This document shows, one piece after another, positions 1 through 6,759 of a DNA stretch of 11,349 bases; the first letter of the stretch is position 1; the number at the start of each line of letters is the position of its first letter. Origin of the DNA: Mobilitalea sp. (GTDB lineage: Bacteria > Bacillota_A > Clostridia > Lachnospirales > Lachnospiraceae); assembly GCA_029974875.1 (NCBI GenBank), contig JARKQP010000643.1, positions 1 through 11,349 of the forward strand, read 5' to 3'. Under the pieces are notes generated by a model. That model worked only from the letters and a program-made list of their open reading frames with translations. It was not told the origin of the DNA and made no database searches. Position numbers and translations under genes: made by a program.

Positions 1-1287
1 AATAAAGATTCCCTGAAGGATAGTTAATACCGTAACGGTTTTTACCCTAAAATGGTTTACGATAAGGTTTGTAAATAAAATTATGGCTCCTGAAACAACA
101 AAATAGATCGGATAATCCCAAAAATTCGTAGTATGGAACAGTCCGATAAAAAATGCGATCAGCAGGAAGGACGGATTAATAATATCCTTCCAGAAGGGGA
201 CATCCCTTCTCTTTTGCTGCCTGCGGTAACAGGTCCAGGCAAATAAGATACCCAATATGGTGAGTACAAACATGATATTGACCACATGGGCATGGAGATC
301 TCCCAGAACAAAGGAATATGCGGGAAACTCGTGTATCGTCTTATCATTTGTCTCCGGGTGGTATCCGATAAACCTGGTTGAATCCGGGAACCAGTAACTC
401 TCCGTGCCTGCTTCCATCCCAAAGAATTTGCGGATCCATCCCTCAAACCATTGATAGGTGGGATAGTGCATATTGCCGGCAAAGCAGACGGCCGTCCCAC
501 CCAGCAGTCCGCTTAGGAGGGGAATCCATCCCCTACCCTTGTCCTGCCCCTTCCTGTAATGGGCCGTCAGATTATATACCAATGAATAGGACAGGCCAAA
601 GACGAGGGCACCGACCATCATCAGCATAAGATTATATCCGTCAAAGACCTTTACAAAGGATAATTTAGTAAGGAAGGTGGCCAAATACTGGCCTACATAG
701 TAATAATTCAGGCTGGTACCGGAAAACCAGAAATCCTGGGGCGGCATATAGTCGCTTCTCATCATGCTCGTCATAAAACCATAGTCCATGAATTTTTCCG
801 TACCATAGGCCTCCGGCTTAAAGCCCCTGATATAGAGGAAGAACAAAAATAGGCCGAAGAATAACAGCTCTTCACCCAGGATGGTATCCACCAGCTTTTC
901 CAGCTCCAAAAACTTTTCCTTAGGATCCCTGACCACTGCTATTTTATTGCTCTTGTATTTCCTTCGCAGGAACAGAATGATCCCATTCGCCACAAGAGCA
1001 ATTCCTGCACAGATAAGACAGGCCTGTGCCGTGAATTTCATCAGCTGCAGGGAGGACAGGAGCCACATCAAATAGCCTGTAACCGCCAGGCCGATGGGCT
1101 TGGCAAAGAGGTAGCCTTTATCATGGAATTTATCAAACACCAGGGTTGTTATAGGCAAAAAAATGATCCCAATACAGGCAACCGTAGCCCACCATTGCAG
1201 GAAGACGGTAAAGTCCGACTGTAGCAGTATATTCCCTGACACAAATAATATGATTGCAGTTAACAAATAGCTCGCTTTTTTAAACAT
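1..1287 (-). CDS. DUF2298 (YYY-type) polytopic membrane protein, C-terminus cut off by window edge
   Basis: The minus-strand frame is open from the ATG at 1287 to the window edge (429 codons, no stop), so the C-terminus is missing. The ATG follows an AGGGGG ribosome binding site that overlaps the preceding gene's stop. The translation is highly hydrophobic with many membrane segments. It carries DUF2298 hallmarks: EKFMDYGFMTSMMRSDYMPP (res 164-183), SLNYYYVGQ (192-200), the Tyr triplet behind the 'YYY' family name, HEFPAYSFVLGDLHAHV (319-335) and NFWDYP (388-393). The family is uncharacterised but resembles GT-C glycosyltransferases, in which acidic and His residues in extracytoplasmic loops act on a polyprenyl-phosphate sugar. 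It sits 9 bp behind a DPM1-like GT2, suggesting the two work as a donor-synthase and transferase pair. The family call is firm; the glycosyltransferase role is inferred. Confidence 0.85.
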   Translation of the reverse strand, partial: MFKKASYLLTAIILFVSGNILLQSDFTVFLQWWATVACIGIIFLPITTLVFDKFHDKGYLFAKPIGLAVTGYLMWLLSSLQLMKFTAQACLICAGIALVANGIILFLRRKYKSNKIAVVRDPKEKFLELEKLVDTILGEELLFFGLFLFFLYIRGFKPEAYGTEKFMDYGFMTSMMRSDYMPPQDFWFSGTSLNYYYVGQYLATFLTKLSFVKVFDGYNLMLMMVGALVFGLSYSLVYNLTAHYRKGQDKGRGWIPLLSGLLGGTAVCFAGNMHYPTYQWFEGWIRKFFGMEAGTESYWFPDSTRFIGYHPETNDKTIHEFPAYSFVLGDLHAHVVNIMFVLTILGILFAWTCYRRQQKRRDVPFWKDIINPSFLLIAFFIGLFHTTNFWDYPIYFVVSGAIILFTNLIVNHFRVKTVTVLTILQGIFI

Positions 1288-1296
1288 AGTAACCCC

Positions 1297-2004
1297 CTAG
1301 CTAAGGCCTTGGTTGATTTTCTTAAAATCCCTCCAGGCCTGTTTTCCGATCTTAATAATCCGTCCCATATTAATGGAGTTCACCCCGCCCTGTCTTTTCC
1401 GGAACGTGACCGGAAGATATTTCACAGCCAGCTTTTTCCTGGCGTAGATCACCGCTATCATTACATTGGAAAGATTAAAATTGTCCGGTATTAAGCCTAT
1501 ATGCTCCTTTAATACCGAGGCCTTCATCAGGCGGAAGGGTGTATTGGCATCTGCCAGCTTCACTCCGAAGCTAAGGCATAGGACCAGCTTCAGGATTTTC
1601 GTGACAAAGATACGGGACAAGCCGTCCTGGCGCTTCTTCCGGTTGCCAATTACCATATCATAGCTATCACGGATCTTCCAGAAGGGCCAGAATTCAAAGG
1701 GAATCGTCTGCCCGTCCGAATCTGTCTGGAAAATATAATCCGCCCCGGCCTGGATCGCATACCGGTAGCCATATAACAAGGTTGCGCCATGCCCGCTGTT
1801 GGGCTTTGCCATCGGTTCAAGGGCCGGAAGGTTCTCCGCCATATCATGGAGGATCCTATAGGTTGAATCCTTGCTCCCATCATCGATTACGACAAGCTTA
1901 CTCCCGTTCCCAATCTGTTCCACAATCGGATACCAGTCCTTTATTACATTAACTACGTTTGCCTCTTCATTATATGCAGGCATTATAATGTACAGCTTAT
2001 CCAA
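1297..2004 (-). CDS. GT2-family glycosyltransferase, DPM1-like, soluble
   Basis: This is a GT-A-fold family 2 glycosyltransferase. Counting from the upstream ATG at 2019, it shows an N-terminal IIMPAYNEE strand, DDGS (res 46-49) for nucleotide binding, the metal-binding TDSDGQ (99-104), GNRKKRQDG (125-133), DANTPFRL (157-164) and RKRQGGVNS (207-215). It lacks the two C-terminal membrane helices of GtrB proteins. Related proteins move a sugar from a nucleotide donor to polyprenyl phosphate; the sugar cannot be told from sequence. The start is ambiguous: ATG 2019 has almost no spacing to a ribosome site, whereas TTG 2004 lies 8 nt after a GGAGG (2017-2013), so TTG was chosen (235 aa; 240 aa from the ATG). 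It sits between glf and the DUF2298 gene in a tight minus-strand operon, where it probably supplies the lipid-linked donor for the DUF2298 protein. Confidence 0.88.
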   Translation of the reverse strand: MDKLYIIMPAYNEEANVVNVIKDWYPIVEQIGNGSKLVVIDDGSKDSTYRILHDMAENLPALEPMAKPNSGHGATLLYGYRYAIQAGADYIFQTDSDGQTIPFEFWPFWKIRDSYDMVIGNRKKRQDGLSRIFVTKILKLVLCLSFGVKLADANTPFRLMKASVLKEHIGLIPDNFNLSNVMIAVIYARKKLAVKYLPVTFRKRQGGVNSINMGRIIKIGKQAWRDFKKINQGLS

Positions 2005-2023
2005 CTTAAGTACCTCCATTCCC

Positions 2024-3112
2024 TTATCTTAGGGTCTCAAAGGCATCCAGTGCCTTTCTGACGACCGCATCCATATTATAATAACGGTACTCCGCAAGCC
2101 GTCCGATGAAAATGACCTTGCTTTCCTTCTTCATTTCCTCTTCATACAGTGCAAACTGGGCCTTGCAGTCCTTCGTGGGGAAGGGATAATATGGCTCTCC
2201 CTCTGCGCTGGGGAATTCCTTGCCTATGGTGGTCTTCCTATGCTCCTGCCAGGTCAGCTTCTTATATTCCGTGATCCGGGTAAAATCATAGTCATTCGGA
2301 TAGTTCACCACCGGGGCTTCCTGGTACTCTTCCCGGTCAAGGGTTTCAAATACAAAGTTTACACTGCGGTACTTAAGCTTTCCATGCTTGTAATCATAAA
2401 ATTCATCCGTAGCCCCGGTATAGATTAAGGTCCCATACTTAATATCCCCGATTACTTCTTTATAATCAGTATTCAGAAGGATTTTAATATTTTTATTTGC
2501 CGCCATGCCCTCACACATTTTCGTATAACCGCGCTTTGGCATGCCCTGGTATTTATCTGCAAAATATCTGGTATCACGGTTTAAACGGACCGGGATTCTT
2601 GAGATAACGGAGGTGTCCAGCTCGCCCGGATCTACTCCCCACTGCTTCCTTGTGTAGGTTTCAAAGATTTTCTCATAAATATCCTTACCGACCTTGCTTA
2701 AGGCAACATCCTTGCTTGTCTTGATGTCATCAATTTGTACCGCCTGGTTCTTTAAGAACCCTTCTACCTCAGAGCAATCCAGATTCAGGTTGTATAGCTT
2801 ATTAATCGTTTCCACCGTGATCGGCATCGGTACAAGATTACCGTCCACATAAGTCAGGACCCTATGCCAGAAATCATTCCATTTCGTAAATCTGGACAGG
2901 TATTCATATACTCCACTATCATTGGTATGGAAAATGTGGGGTCCGTAATTATGGATTAATATCCCGTCCTCATTATAGGAATCATAAACATTCCCGCCGA
3001 TATGGTTCCTTTTTTCAATTACCAGCACCTTTTCATTTAATTCACCTGCAATGCGCTCCGCCATAGTTAACCCGGCTAGTCCGGCACCTACAATTACATA
3101 TTTGTATTCCAT
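2024..3112 (-). CDS. glf: UDP-galactopyranose mutase
   Basis: This flavoenzyme interconverts UDP-galactopyranose and UDP-galactofuranose in the cytoplasm, supplying Galf for surface glycans. The 362-aa length is normal for bacterial Glf. Visible features are the FAD dinucleotide motif VGAGLAG (res 8-14), the acidic end of the Rossmann strand (IEKR, 32-35), HIGGNVYD (37-44), NYGPHIFHT (55-63), the Arg-rich substrate region RIPVRLNRDTRYFADKYQG (172-190) and the C-terminal flavin segment IGRLAEYRYYNMD (336-348). ATG 3112 is preceded by AGGAG with a 7-nt spacer. It follows the 699-aa membrane protein gene after 71 bp and is almost contiguous with the next GT2 gene (4 bp after its ATG-defined frame). 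Its presence implies that the operon's glycan contains galactofuranose, although no obvious galactofuranosyltransferase lies in the visible part. Confidence 0.97.
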   Translation of the reverse strand: MEYKYVIVGAGLAGLTMAERIAGELNEKVLVIEKRNHIGGNVYDSYNEDGILIHNYGPHIFHTNDSGVYEYLSRFTKWNDFWHRVLTYVDGNLVPMPITVETINKLYNLNLDCSEVEGFLKNQAVQIDDIKTSKDVALSKVGKDIYEKIFETYTRKQWGVDPGELDTSVISRIPVRLNRDTRYFADKYQGMPKRGYTKMCEGMAANKNIKILLNTDYKEVIGDIKYGTLIYTGATDEFYDYKHGKLKYRSVNFVFETLDREEYQEAPVVNYPNDYDFTRITEYKKLTWQEHRKTTIGKEFPSAEGEPYYPFPTKDCKAQFALYEEEMKKESKVIFIGRLAEYRYYNMDAVVRKALDAFETLR

Positions 3113-3160
3113 CTCTCTTCTCCTTTGGCTAATATTATAAAGCAGTTGTTAAATTGCCGC

Positions 3161-3178
3161 GGTACTTGATAAAGTACC
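3161..3178 (-). other. Short inverted repeat between the 699-aa gene and glf
   Basis: The 71-bp spacer holds a perfect 7-bp inverted repeat (GGTACTT / AAGTACC, 4-nt loop) just past the stop codon of the upstream gene. No T-run follows on the minus strand, so it is not a convincing terminator. It may be an mRNA stability or processing hairpin that sets glf expression apart from the gene before it. Confidence 0.45.
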
Positions 3179-3183
3179 ATGTC

Positions 3184-5283
3184 TTAGTAAATCGGCTTTC
3201 CTGTATCATAAATCGAGGTTTGGTAATCTCCTTCTCCCTCATAGTATACACATTCATAGGTATTTTTTATGTTTTCTTCATTTATAACGTAATCCTGGCT
3301 ATTGCGGTTATCCTGGTCTATTACAATATATCGGATATGGTTCTCCTTTACTAAAGAGTCCAGCTCCCCGGGAGTATCCGCCTCATACATCAGCCTGACC
3401 TGTGCACTCCGGTAATCCGTATCATATCCGGCAGACCAGGGGAAATACTGCCAGCCTTCATACAGCATGGCTCCTCCAAGGACGATCTGGTTAACTGCAT
3501 AATTAGACGTCAGGAACAGATCCTGGGATCCACTGTGCTCCTCTACCCACCTTGTCAGCGGGTCATCCAGATTCAATACCACTGAGGAGGAAGGCGTGTT
3601 CTTTTTCAGCACCGTAATAAAATCATAGATGCCTGTAGCTGTTAAGCATAGGACCAGCACTACACCAGCCAGCCCCAGCAGGACATCCTTTTGTTCAAAC
3701 AACCTGGTCACCAGCAAAGCCGCAAATATCCCCAGCAGGATACAGCTCATCATAATATATTTATGGTTTACCGTAACATCTACCGTCAGGGATACCGTAA
3801 AAGCGAGGATGAGGGGAGCTGAGAATGCAAGAATGAGGAAGCGTACGGTCCCTTTTTCCAGGCAGAAGGCTGCCAGCAGGACAAAGGGCAGGATTCCAAG
3901 CAGCCGTTCCAGATAAGAAGCCACCCCAAATATGGTTTTATTCTCAGCAATGAAGCCGAAATAGAGCTCCGTCTTAACCGCCGGCCCATCAATGAAAAAA
4001 TGGGTCTGACCTATGGTCAGAGCCAGGGTAATGGCTGCAACAATGATATATTCGCAACGCCGTTTTGACATAATTGCCATGACAAACAACACGGACAAGC
4101 ACCCGATCACCGCTGCCCCGTGAAAGAAGCCCAGGCTTCCCAACAAAACGCCGGCAGCTATGGCTCTCCCCATATTCTCCGGAGCCCAGGCATCCTTCGT
4201 GAAAAAGACCTCCCGAACTCTGTTCCAGCCCTTTCGCGGGCTTTTCTGCCCCTTCTTATGCGCAGCCCTAGAAAGATTGCACTGCTTCAAGGCCTCAAAC
4301 ATCTCATATAAATGGGGCATCATCAAAATAATAATAAGAAAGACAACCGTCAGCCCAAAGGCCAAGTGCCTCTGGTTACAATAGACATTCAGGTTCCATA
4401 GACCCCAATCCTCATTGGGGGTATCCGACAAAAAGCCTGTATTATCCTTAAGCGCCTGCAGGATATCCGTTCCCTTTGGCAGCCCTGCCAGGTACGTAAA
4501 CAATGTCTTAGAGCTGCGGAATGCAAAAAACAGGCATGACAATACTCCTGCCGAAAGCCTTCCGGTTATCTTGACAGCTAAGAGATACAGTAAAAAAAAT
4601 GCGCTGGCAAAGCTCAGGATGCTCGGAAGGTTAAAGGCATAATCCAGGCGCATACCCAAATACTCCAGATTGCCAACTAAAAACTGGAACATAAAATGAT
4701 ATTTAATATCCTCCCCGCCATAGTGGGAATAGGCGGTAGGAAAGTTATTTCCATAGGAAAAGGAACGTATCATCCCAATATGGGGTGAAAAATCGCTGAA
4801 CACGGACACACCAATGTAAAGCTTGTCACCTGAGACAAAAAACGTTACCCACATAAGAATGCTGCCCAGCAATAGAACCGCGGCTACCAGGATGATTTCC
4901 AACCAGACCGTCTTTGTAGGCTGAAAATGTACTTCTTTTGATCCTTCCTTCGCCAGTAAAAAGCTGCCGCTCCGCTTCATAACCCCTGCTTTGCCCAGTA
5001 TACCAAGTACTGATAGCACTGCAGCAAGGGGCATTACGATTAGGTTCGCATAATAAAGGGGCTCCGGCTTTGCCCTAAATAAATAGGCAGCCAAATAGGT
5101 TGCCCAGGTAACCGCTAAGGTTCCCGTTGCAAACCAGGCAGGCAGGAGCAGCAGAAAAGGGCTCACGGATATGGTTCTTTTTTTATAATCTTTTTCAACT
5201 ATTTTACTAAGCCCCGGGAAAGCATAGGTACAGATCACCCAGCCTGCCAAAAAGCATAGCATCAGATAAACAAATCCCAACAT
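3184..5283 (-). CDS. Large polytopic membrane protein, GT-C glycosyltransferase-like
   Basis: The 699-aa protein has many hydrophobic segments over roughly residues 1-565 and a hydrophilic C-terminal domain (about 566-699). The first long loop contains FSDFSPHIGMIRSF (res 162-175) and HYGGEDIKYHFMFQF (187-201). It lies where GT-C enzymes carry catalytic acidic and His residues and resembles the equivalent loop of the DUF2298 protein in this operon. A cytoplasmic-looking basic stretch (about 335-372) interrupts the membrane part, and VNHKYIMMS (505-513) resembles late-helix motifs of GT-C proteins. ATG 5283 has GGAGG with a 4-nt spacer. It lies behind a GtrB-type GT2 and before glf, fitting a transferase using polyprenyl-phosphate sugars at the outer membrane face. 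I do not recognise a named family; an O-antigen ligase/polymerase-like role is a weaker alternative. Confidence 0.7.
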   Translation of the reverse strand: MLGFVYLMLCFLAGWVICTYAFPGLSKIVEKDYKKRTISVSPFLLLLPAWFATGTLAVTWATYLAAYLFRAKPEPLYYANLIVMPLAAVLSVLGILGKAGVMKRSGSFLLAKEGSKEVHFQPTKTVWLEIILVAAVLLLGSILMWVTFFVSGDKLYIGVSVFSDFSPHIGMIRSFSYGNNFPTAYSHYGGEDIKYHFMFQFLVGNLEYLGMRLDYAFNLPSILSFASAFFLLYLLAVKITGRLSAGVLSCLFFAFRSSKTLFTYLAGLPKGTDILQALKDNTGFLSDTPNEDWGLWNLNVYCNQRHLAFGLTVVFLIIILMMPHLYEMFEALKQCNLSRAAHKKGQKSPRKGWNRVREVFFTKDAWAPENMGRAIAAGVLLGSLGFFHGAAVIGCLSVLFVMAIMSKRRCEYIIVAAITLALTIGQTHFFIDGPAVKTELYFGFIAENKTIFGVASYLERLLGILPFVLLAAFCLEKGTVRFLILAFSAPLILAFTVSLTVDVTVNHKYIMMSCILLGIFAALLVTRLFEQKDVLLGLAGVVLVLCLTATGIYDFITVLKKNTPSSSVVLNLDDPLTRWVEEHSGSQDLFLTSNYAVNQIVLGGAMLYEGWQYFPWSAGYDTDYRSAQVRLMYEADTPGELDSLVKENHIRYIVIDQDNRNSQDYVINEENIKNTYECVYYEGEGDYQTSIYDTGKPIY

Positions 5284-5418
5284 ATTTCCTCCGAGGTATC
5301 ATATAATGGCAAACCAGGGAACTCTGTAGCATTTAGCTCTTATTCGAAAGGCTCGCCATTTTTTGCGAGACTATTCACACTTCCCGACATGCTGCCATAG
5401 GCCGCACAAAAATAAGTG

Positions 5419-5445
5419 GGAAGAACGCTGCACTTGCGTTCTTCC
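5419..5445 (-). terminator. 10-bp perfect hairpin, possible attenuating terminator
   Basis: GGAAGAACGC and its exact complement GCGTTCTTCC flank a 7-nt loop. On the minus strand the stem is followed by CACTTATTTTT, a weak T-tract about 6 nt away. It could partly terminate transcription between the GtrB-like gene and the 699-aa gene, reducing downstream expression. The distant T-run makes this uncertain. Confidence 0.4.
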
Positions 5446-5507
5446 AGTGTGAAGCATAGAAGTTGTTAGGCACCGTCTTTTGGTGCCTTAGAACTTCTCT
5501 TCACACT
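5446..5507 (-). other. Long interrupted hairpin spanning the GT2 stop codon
   Basis: Three nested perfect stems can form: 9 bp (AGTGTGAAG / CTTCACACT), 7 bp (AGAAGTT / AACTTCT) and 7 bp (AGGCACC / GGTGCCT), with a CAT bulge, a 3x3 internal loop and a 7-nt apical loop. The TAA stop at 5466-5468 lies at the base of the innermost stem, so the structure includes the last 13 codons of the GT2 gene. Likely roles are 3'-end stabilisation or processing of the operon mRNA, or the structure is the body of a repetitive palindromic element. Confidence 0.6.
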
Positions 5508-6518
5508 TCCCCCTGAAGGCTTCTTCGAACTAATACACTTTGATACCAGGTATCTGGGTCTGCCCTTCACCTCTTTATATATTTTTGTAAGATAAATCCC
5601 GATCATTCCAAGGCTTACCATAATAGAGCTTCCTATAATGAGCTGGAGAAGGATTACTGTGGTAAAGCCACTGGTTGCCTGACCGGAGAATTTCATATAC
5701 AGGGTCTGGATCCCCAAAGCCAATGCACCAAAGAACATGATAATGCCCAGCACGGTAATACAATGCAACGGAACCGAGGTATAGGAAGTAATCGCATTGA
5801 CCGCCAGGCGTACCAGGCGCAAAAATGACCACTTTGTCTTACCGTTAACCCGGTCAGCCACATCAAATTTTATCTGCTTCCGGTCAAAGCCTAACCAGGC
5901 CGACATCCCCCGAAAGAAAATCGCGCGTTCCTGCATCTCCTTCCAGGCATCCACCGCCCTCCGGTCCATCAATTTATAATCCGAAGCCTTTCCCAGATTG
6001 ATATCAGAGGTCTTATATATAATGTAGTAAAAGAATTTTGCACAAGCCCTATAGATCGGATTCTCCTTCCCCCTTGAGCTTTTTACCCCTTCAACCACAT
6101 CGAAGCCCTCTTCCCTCCAGGCCCTTACCATTTCCGGTATTAACCCCGGGGGGTGCTGTAAATCTGAATCCATCACCAGCACCATATCACCGTCGGCATA
6201 TTCCAGCCCCGCACAAAGGGCTGATTCTTTCCCGAAATTACGGCTCAAGCGGATGGCGGTAATTCTCGGATTGCCCTCTGCCATGCTTTTTAGCCTGACC
6301 CAGGTATTATCCCTTGACCCGTCATCCACTAGGATGATTTCATAATTTATCCGGTCCGTTATTAATACCTGTTCAATGGTACCGACGGAACTGCTGATGT
6401 GGCTTTCTTCCTGATAAACGGGTATCACTACGGACAGCTTCGAAGCCTTTGTTCTCTCTGTATCCGTATCATAAAATAAATTTCCCATAGTCATGTCCAT
6501 GCCCATCATTATGGGCAT
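5466..6518 (-). CDS. GtrB/ArnC-type GT2, polyprenyl-phosphate sugar synthase
   Basis: This 350-aa protein has an N-terminal GT-A domain with VVIPVYQEE (res 30-38), DDGS (65-68), RNFGKESA (93-100) and metal-binding DSDLQHPP (117-124), then two membrane helices (about 252-272 and 286-312) ending in EVKGRPRYLV (316-325). This is the layout of GtrB and ArnC, which load a sugar from a nucleotide donor onto undecaprenyl phosphate at the inner membrane face. It heads the operon, with the GT-C-like protein as its likely partner. The start is unclear: TAG is the second in-frame codon upstream of ATG 6518, and none of the five nearby in-frame ATGs (6518, 6509, 6506, 6500, 6494) has a good ribosome site. 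The Met-rich N-terminus (MPIMMGMDMTMG) is encoded by a local duplication and hairpin. The Lys/Ser-rich tail (about 329-350) lies partly in the long hairpin and may be an insertion-derived extension. Confidence 0.9.
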   Translation of the reverse strand: MPIMMGMDMTMGNLFYDTDTERTKASKLSVVIPVYQEESHISSSVGTIEQVLITDRINYEIILVDDGSRDNTWVRLKSMAEGNPRITAIRLSRNFGKESALCAGLEYADGDMVLVMDSDLQHPPGLIPEMVRAWREEGFDVVEGVKSSRGKENPIYRACAKFFYYIIYKTSDINLGKASDYKLMDRRAVDAWKEMQERAIFFRGMSAWLGFDRKQIKFDVADRVNGKTKWSFLRLVRLAVNAITSYTSVPLHCITVLGIIMFFGALALGIQTLYMKFSGQATSGFTTVILLQLIIGSSIMVSLGMIGIYLTKIYKEVKGRPRYLVSKCISSKKPSGGSVKRSSKAPKDGA

Positions 6519-6542
6519 TGCCTATCATTACGGGCATTGCCC
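6499..6542 (-). repeat. 19-bp tandem duplication and start-codon hairpin
   Basis: Two adjacent 19-bp copies, 6505-6523 and 6524-6542, match at 17 of 19 positions. In addition 6499-6506 (ATGCCCAT) and 6511-6518 (ATGGGCAT) form a perfect 8-bp stem with a 4-nt loop. The ATG at 6518 lies in the stem on the minus-strand transcript. Folding would hide the start codon of the GtrB-like gene, and the upstream copy offers competing complementary segments. Confidence 0.65.
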
Positions 6543-6556
6543 TTACACCGCATAAA

Positions 6557-6577
6557 TTACGACGAAAGTGTCGGCAT
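6557..6577 (-). CDS. Possible six-codon leader peptide ORF (MPTLSS)
   Basis: An ATG at 6577 follows a GGAGG (6591-6587) with a 9-nt spacer. This is the best ribosome site upstream of the GtrB-like gene. It opens a six-codon frame, Met-Pro-Thr-Leu-Ser-Ser, closed by TAA at 6557. It ends about 39 nt before the GT2 ATG and is out of frame with it. It could be a translated leader affecting the downstream start hairpin, or a chance ribosome site. No codon bias points to amino-acid attenuation. Confidence 0.3.
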   Translation of the reverse strand: MPTLSS

Positions 6578-6651
6578 GGACCCAGTCCTCCGTTCATTTA
6601 TTAATTTTGCTTCTTACAACCTTTACCATCTTCTACAAAACATCTTTTTTC

Positions 6652-6704
6652 ATTATACAGGAAGCAAACTTTTTTTGCTATATTTTTGTAAAAATAGTGG
6701 ACAA
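6652..6704 (-). promoter_or_regulatory. Probable promoter(s) of the glycan operon
   Basis: In the AT-rich gap after recG, the minus strand carries TTGTCC (6704-6699), a 16-bp spacer and TATAGC (6682-6677). A perfect TATAAT (6657-6652) lies a little further down with a poor -35. Either would give a leader of over 100 nt before the GtrB-like gene. A small inverted repeat (AGCAAA / TTTGCT, 6663-6679) overlaps the region and could bind a regulator. No convincing terminator follows recG, so read-through is also possible. Confidence 0.5.
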
Positions 6705-6759
6705 TCTTTTTGTGAAAATAATGTGAATTCCCCTTATTTTAAACACATATCGACACCTG

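Larger units (their letters stand above)
5374..5512. repeat. Hairpin-rich, repeat-like block between two operon genes
   Basis: The gap after the GT2 stop is built of repeated and palindromic pieces. A 12-bp direct repeat, TTCACACTTCCC, occurs at 5374-5385 and 5500-5511, and the same core appears inverted at 5446-5454. Between them lie two strong hairpins, listed separately. The arrangement resembles a mobile repetitive palindromic element inserted in an operon, but no second copy exists in this window, so repetitiveness is inferred. Confidence 0.5.

Noticed and set aside
3131..3140. TATAAT on the minus strand just before glf as a separate promoter
   Set aside because: No -35 box at a suitable distance, and the implied start would fall on the glf ribosome site.
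3629..3916. Plus-strand ORFs inside the glycan genes, such as 3629-3916
   Set aside because: Antisense shadows of well-supported minus-strand genes with no domain or ribosome-site support.
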